Source: Kineothrix sp. MB12-C1
Lineage (GTDB): Bacteria > Bacillota > Clostridia > Lachnospirales > Lachnospiraceae
Length of the DNA stretch: 64,000 bases
Reading direction: 5' to 3'
Assembly: GCF_030863805.1 (NCBI RefSeq)
Contig: NZ_CP132957.1
Span: 310,001 to 374,000 of the forward strand
Each line of letters opens with the position of its first letter. Positions within the stretch are counted from its first letter, which is position 1. The translations under genes and the position numbers were made by a program. The notes under the pieces were generated by a model that was not told the origin of the DNA, did not search any database, and worked only from the letters and a program-made list of their open reading frames with translations. Positions 53,679 to 62,474 of this stretch are shown one piece after another.

Positions 53679-55913
53679 ATGAAAAAGATATCAAACAAAT
53701 GTTATGTATTTTGCCCTATCCTACTAATAGCATTTCTTTTGTATGGATGTGGAGCCAGTAACAGCGAGGTTGGTAACCAAAATGGAACTATCATTACACA
53801 GGAAGATGTCTTATATGTAACTCAAGATATCCCTCTACCGGCGTATTCTTCTTTTGATGGAGCCTATTCCAATGGAAATGACTTATACTATGCAGCCGCT
53901 GAATTCAATGAAAGTTCCCAAACATTTCAGACCTCATTCTATTCCTTAAAACAAGGAGATGCGGACCCCCAGATGAACTTCTCTTTAGCAGAAAATCAAA
54001 GAGTACAGAGTATGACTATGGACTCTGAAGGAAATATTTATTACCTTGGTTATGAAGAGCCTTCATTGAAAAATTCAGAAAGTCCAGCGTCTACTGGCAC
54101 CATGCTTTACAAGTCAGATCCTAAGGGAATGCCCATTCTAGAATTAAATCTGTCAGAATATACCAAGGGACAGGATCAAACCATGGTTCAAGATTTATCT
54201 GTAGATGGAGAAAGCCGCATTGTACTGTGCGACTCCAACCAAAATATCTACATGCTTAATCAAAATGGTGAATTGTTGTTTGAAGTCAGAGCAGACGGTC
54301 GGATTTATGACTTATGCAACAGCAATGGAAAGGTTCTAGTTGTCCACAGCAGCATGGATGGTATGGAGGTCAGAGAAGTAGATATTGATGGCAAAAAACT
54401 GTCCTCAAAGTTAATAAGTGGTATCCCTGGAACGCAGTTTCATATGACGGCCGGAAGTAATGGTAACCTGTTGATCGCTTCCGAAGAAAGTGTTTATCAG
54501 TATATGTTTGAAACTAGAGAGACTCTCAAAAAGTTCGACTGGCAAACCCATGATTTTACCGGAATCATAACCGGTATGTTATTACCCTATGGAGAAAATG
54601 GCATTTTGGTTATCAATCAAGATTATGCTGCTATCCCGATGAAGGCAAAAGCCACGGTCTTTCGAGTAGCCACTGAAGGAGAAACCATGGTAGAGGGAAA
54701 GAAAGTAATTACTCTGGGAATAACTGATAAACTCAAATGGGTACGCGGAGATGCCATTGCCAATTTTAATAAGATTAATCCAAATTACAAGATTGAGATC
54801 AAAAATTATCAAGGGGATTACACTCGCCTTAACACAGAGCTAATAGCGGGCAATGGTCCTGACATCCTGGCACTACCCTCCTACCGTGCGAACCTCCTCG
54901 CCGAAAAAGGAGTTCTGGAAGACTTGAATCCTTATTTCGATGAAGACGAGACCATTAACCGCAGTGACTACTACGAAAATGTCCTAAAGGCTTTTGAGGA
55001 AGAAGGACATCTATATGTCATGCCAATTACTTTTCGAATCAGTACGATGGTTGGAAAGAACTCGTTTTTAGGCGGACGAGAGGGCTGGACTCTGGAGGAG
55101 TTTATCTCCTTTGCGGAAAATTGCCCGGAAGGAACACCTCTCTTTGATAATACCTCTAAAAGCGGTGTAATGCGCTTACTAAAATATGCCAATTCCCGAC
55201 AATTGGTGGATATGAAAAATACAGAAAACCCTCTCAATCGAGAGTTACTTATAAAGATGCTTACCTTTGCCAATCAGTATGACAGTGATGAACGGTATGT
55301 GCAAGAAATTAATATGCTCAACCATAAGATTCTAAATGGACAGGTAATGCTCCCTGATGTGATTATTGTGACAGCATATGATTATTTTGGATACTCCTGC
55401 ATGTTTGGAGAACCGGTGACCTTCATCGGATATCCAACGGAAGACGGGAACGGAAGTTTGATTATTTCCGACAATACCTATTCCATCAATTCAGACAGCG
55501 AATACAAGGATGTTGCATGGGAATTTATCAGTACATTATTATCTGACAAGGGGCAAGAAATTATGAGATTTGGTGATGTTCCGCTAAAAAAAGATAAGTG
55601 GAGTCTTGTCACACATGCAATCAGCTGGACTGAAAACAGCATTGTTAGGTCAGCATCAATGATTGGCGATAGTGATGATAGCACTAATGACATTGCATAC
55701 TATTTTCCTGCCGGTAGTAAGGCAAGCAGCGAAGATGCTCAGAGAATTTTGGATTTAATACAAAATGCCGATACAGCAGTACACATATCTCCAGACATCG
55801 ATAAAATTATTCAAGAAGAAGCTGTTTTTTATTTCAATGGTACTAAGCCAATAGAAGAAGTGGTAGATGTTATTGAGAACAGAATCAGAACCTATGTTAA
55901 CGAAATGCAATAA
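53679..55913 (+). CDS. Lipoprotein 1: propeller-like plus family-1 solute-binding domains
   Basis: A 744-residue lipoprotein with a signal ending LLYGC, the lipid-modified Cys24. Residues about 45-340 form repeated Tyr/Asp/Asn-containing beta segments (NIYYLGYE, SNQNIYMLNQNGELLF) like a beta-propeller. From about residue 343 it is a family-1 extracellular solute-binding protein (FNKINPNYKIEIKNYQGDY, then NTELIAGNGPDILAL). The end is FNGTKPIEEVVDVIENR. No permease is encoded nearby. It is the first of three tandem paralogues. It may recognise, present or neutralise the peptide product; this is inference. Confidence 0.85.
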   Translation: MKKISNKCYVFCPILLIAFLLYGCGASNSEVGNQNGTIITQEDVLYVTQDIPLPAYSSFDGAYSNGNDLYYAAAEFNESSQTFQTSFYSLKQGDADPQMNFSLAENQRVQSMTMDSEGNIYYLGYEEPSLKNSESPASTGTMLYKSDPKGMPILELNLSEYTKGQDQTMVQDLSVDGESRIVLCDSNQNIYMLNQNGELLFEVRADGRIYDLCNSNGKVLVVHSSMDGMEVREVDIDGKKLSSKLISGIPGTQFHMTAGSNGNLLIASEESVYQYMFETRETLKKFDWQTHDFTGIITGMLLPYGENGILVINQDYAAIPMKAKATVFRVATEGETMVEGKKVITLGITDKLKWVRGDAIANFNKINPNYKIEIKNYQGDYTRLNTELIAGNGPDILALPSYRANLLAEKGVLEDLNPYFDEDETINRSDYYENVLKAFEEEGHLYVMPITFRISTMVGKNSFLGGREGWTLEEFISFAENCPEGTPLFDNTSKSGVMRLLKYANSRQLVDMKNTENPLNRELLIKMLTFANQYDSDERYVQEINMLNHKILNGQVMLPDVIIVTAYDYFGYSCMFGEPVTFIGYPTEDGNGSLIISDNTYSINSDSEYKDVAWEFISTLLSDKGQEIMRFGDVPLKKDKWSLVTHAISWTENSIVRSASMIGDSDDSTNDIAYYFPAGSKASSEDAQRILDLIQNADTAVHISPDIDKIIQEEAVFYFNGTKPIEEVVDVIENRIRTYVNEMQ

Positions 55914-55992
55914 TGCTATATTCTTTTCAATATATAAGCCTTATCAATTTAGCAAAAGTTATCACAGTTATTTAGGGAGGAGAGACCTTGAG

Positions 55993-58200
55993 ATGAAAAT
56001 ACAAGTAAATAGTTCTTATGCTATTCATTATATTTCATTTGTAATGCTATTCCTGTGCGGATGTGGAAACGAGAATCTTTCAGTAATCAACCAAAAAGAA
56101 ACTATTATTAAGCAGGAAGAAATCAGCTATATGACTCAAGATATTTCCTTACCGGAATATGACTCTTTAGATGGAGCCTATTCCGATGGGAGCACCCTTT
56201 ATTATGCTGCAACGGGATTCGAACAAACCTCTCAACAAAATAGAACCACATTCTATTCTTTAAAAGAGGGAGATTCTATTCCCGAAATACTCTTTTCTCT
56301 ACCTGAAAATCAAAGCGTTACAACGATAACCATGGATGAAAACAAAAATATCTATTACCTTGGGCACGATGTAAGCAAACCTAATGATGACCATCCCATA
56401 CTTTACAAGGTTGATTTAAAAGGCACGCTGCTGCTCACGTTAAGTCTATCAGAATATATCAAGGAACAGGAACAAGCCGTAATCCAGGGTATAGCCGTAG
56501 ATGGCGAAAACTATATGGTACTGTTTGATTCCAACCAAAATATTTTTATATTTAATCCAAACGGAGAACTCCTATTTAAGGATAGAATGCCTGATATCAT
56601 CTATAACATATGCAGCAACAATGGAAAAATATTTGTAGGATATCGTAGTAGCAATGGGATGTCCATTAAAGAAATTGATATTCCCGGAAGAAAACTTACC
56701 GCAAAATTAGAGCATATTGTTCCTGGTGATAAATTCTATATGACTTCTGGCTCAGGAAAAAATCTATTAATTTCTTCAGCGGAAAGTCTTTATGAGTATT
56801 CTTTGGAAGAGGAATCACTTGTTAAAAAATTTGATTGGCAGACTTATGATTTTGCTGGTATTTCTGCTGGTATTTTGCTTCCTCTGAATACAAACGGTAT
56901 ATTAGCAATCAGCCGTAACTATAGTGCTGTTCCAATGAAAGTAGAGGTAGTTGCTTTTCGGGAAGCATCTGAGGGAGAAATTGCCCTTCCTGAAAAGCTA
57001 GTACTTACACTTGGAACGCTCTCTTCTCTCCCATCAGGCCTCAACGCTGAAATTGTTTATTTTAATAAAAATAACCCCGAGTATAAAATCGAGGTAATAA
57101 ACTATGAAGAGGATTTTATGCGACTCAACACTGAAATCATGGCTGGAAATGGCCCGGATTTTCTCTCAATGCCTTTCGATAGGATAGCCTCTTTTGCAAC
57201 AAGAGGTGTCGTAGAGGATTTAAATCCCTATTTCGATGAAGATAAAACTCTTAACCGCAGTGATTTTCTGGAAAATATTCTAAATGCATTTGAGACAGAT
57301 GGATTTCTCTATGGAATCCCTGCTATTAAATTTAGGATTTATACACTTGTCGGAAAATCATCACTTCTGGAAAATAAATCCAGTTGGGATTTAGACGAAT
57401 TAATTGCTTTTACCAAGAACTTTTCAGAAGAAACGGATGTTTTTGATTCTACCTCTAAAAGTGGCGTTTTGCGTCTAATTAAAACTGCTTATACCAATCA
57501 GCTGGTAAACATAGATGATACCATTACCCCTCTTAATTGCGAATTGCTTATAAAAATGCTTTTGTTTGCTAATCAATATGCAAACGATGACCAATATATT
57601 TATGATGCCAATTTATCTGGCAAAATCATGGGAGAGCAACTAATACTCCCAGATATTATCGTAACATCAGGTCATGATTTTTTTGGTTGTTCCAGCTTAT
57701 TTGGCGAACCCGTTACTTATATCGGATACCCCACTGTGGAGGGAAATGGAAATCTGATAGTTTCCTCTCAAACCTTCGCCATAAACTCCGGTAGTAAATA
57801 CAAAGACATCTCGTGGAAGTTTATTAGTACTCTCCTATCGAAAGAATCCCAAATGAGAATGGAAAAAAACTATACAACAATGGGATTTCACCTTAGAAAA
57901 GAAGCCTTGGAAGAACATTTTTCATATATTAAGAAAAATGCCAGCGGCTATGCTATGTGTCTTCTTATCAGCGATCACTACACTGCCATCAAATTCAATC
58001 TTGGAGATGTAAAAGAGGAACACATTGATCAGATTCGTTCCTTAATTCAAAATGCAGATACTACACTGATAACTTTACCTGATATCGATAAGATTATAGA
58101 AGGAGAAGCTATTTTCTATTTCAACGGTACCAAACCTGTAGAAGAAGTTGTTGATGTTATCGAGAATAGAGTCAGAACCTATGTTAACGAAATGAAATAA
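55993..58200 (+). CDS. Lipoprotein 2: paralogue of the same family
   Basis: A 735-residue lipoprotein starting MKIQVNSSYAIHYISFVML with lipobox FLCGC (Cys24). The layout is the same as in lipoprotein 1: propeller-like segments (NIYYLGHD, SNQNIFIFNPNGELLF) then a solute-binding domain (FNKNNPEYKIEVINYEEDF; NTEIMAGNGPDFLSM). An open frame begins at 55867, but GGGAGG just before ATG 55993 and the signal peptide decide the start. It differs from lipoprotein 1 in a C-terminal insert around residues 620-680. Confidence 0.85.
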   Translation: MKIQVNSSYAIHYISFVMLFLCGCGNENLSVINQKETIIKQEEISYMTQDISLPEYDSLDGAYSDGSTLYYAATGFEQTSQQNRTTFYSLKEGDSIPEILFSLPENQSVTTITMDENKNIYYLGHDVSKPNDDHPILYKVDLKGTLLLTLSLSEYIKEQEQAVIQGIAVDGENYMVLFDSNQNIFIFNPNGELLFKDRMPDIIYNICSNNGKIFVGYRSSNGMSIKEIDIPGRKLTAKLEHIVPGDKFYMTSGSGKNLLISSAESLYEYSLEEESLVKKFDWQTYDFAGISAGILLPLNTNGILAISRNYSAVPMKVEVVAFREASEGEIALPEKLVLTLGTLSSLPSGLNAEIVYFNKNNPEYKIEVINYEEDFMRLNTEIMAGNGPDFLSMPFDRIASFATRGVVEDLNPYFDEDKTLNRSDFLENILNAFETDGFLYGIPAIKFRIYTLVGKSSLLENKSSWDLDELIAFTKNFSEETDVFDSTSKSGVLRLIKTAYTNQLVNIDDTITPLNCELLIKMLLFANQYANDDQYIYDANLSGKIMGEQLILPDIIVTSGHDFFGCSSLFGEPVTYIGYPTVEGNGNLIVSSQTFAINSGSKYKDISWKFISTLLSKESQMRMEKNYTTMGFHLRKEALEEHFSYIKKNASGYAMCLLISDHYTAIKFNLGDVKEEHIDQIRSLIQNADTTLITLPDIDKIIEGEAIFYFNGTKPVEEVVDVIENRVRTYVNEMK

Positions 58201-58323
58201 GGCTATCTTATCACTTTATTTGTTATGAGAAATAGGTATATAAATTATATGCTATCCTTGAAAGTCGTCATTTCACAAGAACTTCAATCTATTCATAAGC
58301 AACATGAGAGGGAATGCTAACAT

Positions 58324-58419
58324 GAGTTTCCCATTATAATAAGCGACCAATTTATTGACTCGCTTCCTGCCATAACCATCAATCATTTGGCAGATGCAAT
58401 TTGTATACATTCTAAGTAG
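58324..58419 (+). pseudogene. Remnant of a second acyl-carrier-like gene
   Basis: The plus-strand frame reads EFPIIISDQFIDSLPAITIN then HLADAICIHSK and a stop. By hand alignment 22 of 31 residues match the C-terminus of the acyl-carrier-like protein at 53388-53648 (EFSITINDQFFDELPCITIN, HLADAICI). There is no start, and the frame is interrupted by a stop just upstream. It lies 35 bases before lipoprotein 3, the same relative place as the intact gene before lipoprotein 1, indicating duplication of the pair followed by decay of this copy. Confidence 0.8.
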
Positions 58420-58454
58420 TAATAAATTAAAACTCATAAAGGAGAATCCGAAAA

Positions 58455-60662
58455 ATGAAAAGGAAATTTATTAATTATTATATACTATATTGCATTTTAG
58501 CGGTAACGATATTCCTATGTGGGTGCGAAAACAGAATCGGCACTGCCGATAATCAAAAAGATGATGGAATAAAAGCCGAGGAAACCACTTATTTAGCCCA
58601 ACCACTTTCTCTTCCAGAATATGCCTCTTTAGATGGAGCATATTCTGACGGGAATAACTTACATTATGCCGCTGCTAAATTGGATCAGACTTCTCAAAAA
58701 TATGAAACTGCTTTCTACATCTTGAAAGAAGGAGAAAAAGAACCTAAGATGCTTTTCCTTTTACCAGAAAACCAAAGGGTTTTTAAAATGACCATGGATA
58801 AGGATGAGAACATTTATTATCTTGGCTATGAAGAATTTTCATCTGATGACGATAATCTGACGATATCTGACATTATTCTTTATAAGTTGGACCAACGCGG
58901 AACTCCCCTTCTGGTTCTGGATTTAACAAATTATATGGGAGGAGTTGATCAATCCATGGTTCAAGGAATTGCAGTGGATGGAGAAAAGCGTATTATTCTA
59001 TTTGCTTCTAATCAAAATATCTATGTATTTGATTCGAGTGGCAGTCTATTGTTTAAAGTCAAAGCAGATGGCAGGATTTACGATATATGTTGCAGTAACG
59101 GTAAGATATTTGCCGCATATGACGGCATCGATGGAATTGAAATTAAGGTGGTCGATATCCTCAATAAAAAACTCTCATCCAAATTGGCTCAAACTATACC
59201 AGGAAATCAATTTCACATGGTATCAGATAGTAATGAAAATCTTCTAATGGCTACTGAAAACAGCGTTTATACTTATAATCTGGAAACAGAAGAAATAATT
59301 AAGAAATTCGATTGGCAAACCTATGATTCCACAGGAATTACTGCCGGGATCCTACTGCCGTTCAGAGAAAAAGGAGTCCTAGCAATCAATCGTGACTATA
59401 CCTCTTTTCCGATGAAGGTAGAAGCAACATTCTTCAAGGAGGCTGTTGAAGGAGAAAGCATTATACCGGAAAAAACTGTTCTTACTCTCGGTACAGATTA
59501 TTCTCTTTCCAACGCCATGAATCAAGGTATTGTAGCATTTAACCATTCCAATTCTGATTATAAAATTGAGATAAAGATTTATAATGAAAATTATGCTCAA
59601 CTCAATACTGAAATCATAGCCGGTAACGGACCCGATATTTTAGTTCTATCTTTTGATAAAATTGACCAGCTTTCTGCAAAAAATGTTCTGGAAGATTTGA
59701 ATCCTTACTTTAGTGAGGATGTGACTTTGGATCGAGATGACTTCTTGGAAAATATACTCAATTCCTTCGAGACCGATGGACACATCTATGGAATGCCTTT
59801 TAGCTTTAATATCGATACACTTGTAGGAAAAACCTCGATTCTGAAGGATAAGTCAAGTTGGAATCTGGATGAATTGATTGCCTTTACAGAAAGTTTCCCG
59901 AAAGGAACAGATATTTTTGTTGACACTTCCAAAAGTGGGGTTTTCCATTTACTTAAAACTGCTTATACCAGTCAATTAGTGGATATGAATAATATGGAAA
60001 TCCCTCTTAATCGAGAGTTGCTTATAAAGATGCTTACTTTTGCCAATCGGTATGAAGACGACGAACGATATACTTATAACGGTCTCTTGGATATAAGGGC
60101 TATGGACGGCCAATTGATATTGCTAGATACTAATGTATTTAGCGGAATTACTTATCGAGCTTGTTCAGATAGCGTATTCGGAGAACCTGTAACTTTCATC
60201 GGATATCCCACTGTACAAGGAAATGGCAACTTGATTAACTGTGAATGGGCTCTAGCCATTAATTCTAGTAGTAAATACAAAGATACCGCCTGGACATTGA
60301 TCAGTATGCTCCTATCGGAGGAAATACAGGCAAAAATTGAACGAGACTTAGGATCTATGGGATTTCCAATCAGAAAAGATTCTTTAGAAGAGCATTTCAT
60401 ACATGTGGCAGAATGGGAATATAATGATTTTCTCATTAATTACAATTTTTTACGCCAAAGCGGAAAGCCGGCCATCGAGGAAGAAATTGAGCCTATTCGC
60501 AACCTGATCCAAAGTGCGGATACAGCATTCCGTTCATCACCTGATATCGATAAGATTATCGAGGAGGAATCTATCTTCTATTTCAATGGCACCAAACCAG
60601 TAGAAGAAGTTGTCAATGTTATTGAAAATAGGATCAGAACCTATGTAAACGAAAACAACTAA
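58455..60662 (+). CDS. Lipoprotein 3: paralogue of the same family
   Basis: A 735-residue lipoprotein starting MKRKFINYYILYCILAVTIF, lipobox FLCGC (Cys24). The propeller-like segments (NIYYLGYEEF; SNQNIYVFDSSGSLLF) and the solute-binding part (FNHSNSDYKIEIKIYNENY; NTEIIAGNGPDILVL) match the other two. AAAGGAGAATCC precedes the ATG. It ends at a bidirectional terminator. Its C-terminal ~50 residues are almost the same as in the others (FNGTKPVEEVVNVIENR). Confidence 0.85.
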   Translation: MKRKFINYYILYCILAVTIFLCGCENRIGTADNQKDDGIKAEETTYLAQPLSLPEYASLDGAYSDGNNLHYAAAKLDQTSQKYETAFYILKEGEKEPKMLFLLPENQRVFKMTMDKDENIYYLGYEEFSSDDDNLTISDIILYKLDQRGTPLLVLDLTNYMGGVDQSMVQGIAVDGEKRIILFASNQNIYVFDSSGSLLFKVKADGRIYDICCSNGKIFAAYDGIDGIEIKVVDILNKKLSSKLAQTIPGNQFHMVSDSNENLLMATENSVYTYNLETEEIIKKFDWQTYDSTGITAGILLPFREKGVLAINRDYTSFPMKVEATFFKEAVEGESIIPEKTVLTLGTDYSLSNAMNQGIVAFNHSNSDYKIEIKIYNENYAQLNTEIIAGNGPDILVLSFDKIDQLSAKNVLEDLNPYFSEDVTLDRDDFLENILNSFETDGHIYGMPFSFNIDTLVGKTSILKDKSSWNLDELIAFTESFPKGTDIFVDTSKSGVFHLLKTAYTSQLVDMNNMEIPLNRELLIKMLTFANRYEDDERYTYNGLLDIRAMDGQLILLDTNVFSGITYRACSDSVFGEPVTFIGYPTVQGNGNLINCEWALAINSSSKYKDTAWTLISMLLSEEIQAKIERDLGSMGFPIRKDSLEEHFIHVAEWEYNDFLINYNFLRQSGKPAIEEEIEPIRNLIQSADTAFRSSPDIDKIIEEESIFYFNGTKPVEEVVNVIENRIRTYVNENN

Positions 60663-60715
60663 CACCATTCGAACAGCAAAACTTCTCTTTATATGACATA
60701 TGGCTTAACATTTTC

Positions 60716-60752
60716 AATCTACTACCCTATTGCAGAAAAAGGGTAGTAGATT
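60716..60752. terminator. Bidirectional terminator between lipoprotein 3 and the ABC exporter
   Basis: TCTACTACCCT (60718-60728) and AGGGTAGTAGA (60740-60750) form a perfect 11-base-pair stem, extended by two A-T pairs, with T-rich flanks on both strands. It separates convergent transcripts. Confidence 0.85.
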
Positions 60753-60755
60753 TGA

Positions 60756-62474
60756 TTATGTTCTAACAGCCATATTGACCATCTCTGCAAAACTCGGATT
60801 TCCATTATACAATTCTTCATAAGTTCCGCTTACAATGCCTTCCTGATTGATTAACACAATATTATCCACATCTTTCAAAATCTCCTGTTTATGCGTGACT
60901 ACAATTACTGTTTTTTCTTTCAGTCTGGTATGAAGCAAATTATTAATCTGCATTTCTGAATATACGTCAGTATTAGATGTCGCCTCATCTAAAATAATAA
61001 TGGGTTTATCATGAATTAATGCCCGCGCCATCGCAATCTTTTGTTTCTGTCCTCCTGACAGCCATGAACCATTCTGCCCCACTAAATAGTCTAACGATAC
61101 TTCCTCTATATAATCCTTTAATCCGCTATCGATGACTGCCTGCATAATTTTATCTTCGCTCACCTCTTTATATAAGCAAATATTATTACGGATCGTATCA
61201 TCAAATAAATATATTTGCTGACTTACTATCGATATCATTTCCCGATACTCCTGCAAGGCAAAAGATAGGATATTCTTATCCCCTAGTAAAATTTGACCCG
61301 AGTCAGGAATATACATCCGCGTAAGCAATCCTATGATGGTGGATTTCCCTGAACCATTTTTACCGATCAAAGCTGTCTTACTTCCCTTTTCAAATATTAC
61401 ATTTACATGATTTAAAATCGGCTTATCTTGTATGTAAGAAAAACTAACATTCCGTAATTTTAAATCATCAAATTCAGGGGATACAGAAGCGTTGCCTTCT
61501 TCAAACTCTTCCGGTAACTCCATAAATTTATAGAACCGTTTTGTAGAAGGGAGAATCCCTGATAGCATATATCCAATATTTAAGATACCTGAAATCGGAC
61601 TGGTCACGTAGGTGCTATAGGTAATAAAAGCAAAAACACTTCCTACAGACAATTGCAGGTCAAATACCAGATTAGCCCCCATAATATACAACACCATAAT
61701 CAAAAGCTGAATCATCAGGGTATCCACGGAAAGATTGTAAACTCCCAGTATATTCATCCTTTTTTTCTGATGGATTACTTTTTTCTGCCTGTTCTCAAAC
61801 TCCTGCTTCTTTACACCTGCAAGATTAAAAAGCTTAATCTCATGAATTCCCCCAATCGTATCCCCAAACCATTTCGCATAACCCTGAGCTTCTTTGATGA
61901 ATTGATCCATATATGATTTTCTTTTTTTTACAAGGTATTTCATAAAGAAATATTTACAAGGAATATAAAGAAGTACCAATAAAGTAAGCTTGCCATTAAT
62001 AATAAATAAACCTATGATACCTCCGGTGATGCTAAAGATTTGAGTTATAATGAAAAAAGTGGCTCCATCAGTAATGGAAACCATACGCATAATATCTGTA
62101 TCCAGATTATTGAAAATCTCGGTATAATTTTTTCCGGTAAAATAATCCGTTTTTAATTTTACCAAATGCTGAAAAGCCTTCTCCATCAAGGAATATTCCA
62201 TTTTAGCAGAAATATCCGTTCGCTTTTTTTCCTTTATCAGATCAATAACGGCATTAATAACAGGGAGAATCGCTGATAATACAACTAATTGAATCAATAG
62301 CTGCTTATTTCCTCCGATGAATCCATAATCCATAATATTCCTACTCAGCAAAGGGATACAGAGATTAAGACCGGTACTGACAATTAGACAAGCAAATATA
62401 ATACAAATTGTTTTTTTATAATCTCCTAAAAGCCTAACCAGATTTTTCACTGCATCCTTATCGCTCATTTTCAT
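60756..62474 (-). CDS. ABC exporter (fused membrane and ATPase domains)
   Basis: A 572-residue half-exporter. The N-terminal domain has about six membrane helices (up to about residue 310), and the ATPase domain carries Walker A IGKNGSGKST (371-379), signature LSGGQ (472-476), Walker B PIIILDEATS (491-500) and His528. There is no N-terminal C39 peptidase, unlike many bacteriocin exporters, so leader removal must be done elsewhere. The ATG overlaps the S8 peptidase stop by four bases. It probably exports the matured peptide, or provides immunity. Confidence 0.9.
   Translation of the reverse strand: MKMSDKDAVKNLVRLLGDYKKTICIIFACLIVSTGLNLCIPLLSRNIMDYGFIGGNKQLLIQLVVLSAILPVINAVIDLIKEKKRTDISAKMEYSLMEKAFQHLVKLKTDYFTGKNYTEIFNNLDTDIMRMVSITDGATFFIITQIFSITGGIIGLFIINGKLTLLVLLYIPCKYFFMKYLVKKRKSYMDQFIKEAQGYAKWFGDTIGGIHEIKLFNLAGVKKQEFENRQKKVIHQKKRMNILGVYNLSVDTLMIQLLIMVLYIMGANLVFDLQLSVGSVFAFITYSTYVTSPISGILNIGYMLSGILPSTKRFYKFMELPEEFEEGNASVSPEFDDLKLRNVSFSYIQDKPILNHVNVIFEKGSKTALIGKNGSGKSTIIGLLTRMYIPDSGQILLGDKNILSFALQEYREMISIVSQQIYLFDDTIRNNICLYKEVSEDKIMQAVIDSGLKDYIEEVSLDYLVGQNGSWLSGGQKQKIAMARALIHDKPIIILDEATSNTDVYSEMQINNLLHTRLKEKTVIVVTHKQEILKDVDNIVLINQEGIVSGTYEELYNGNPSFAEMVNMAVRT

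Noticed and set aside
55867-55992. An extended N-terminus for lipoprotein 2 starting at 55867
   Set aside because: It overlaps the end of lipoprotein 1 and would bury the signal peptide; GGGAGG before ATG 55993 and the lipobox at Cys24 support the shorter form.
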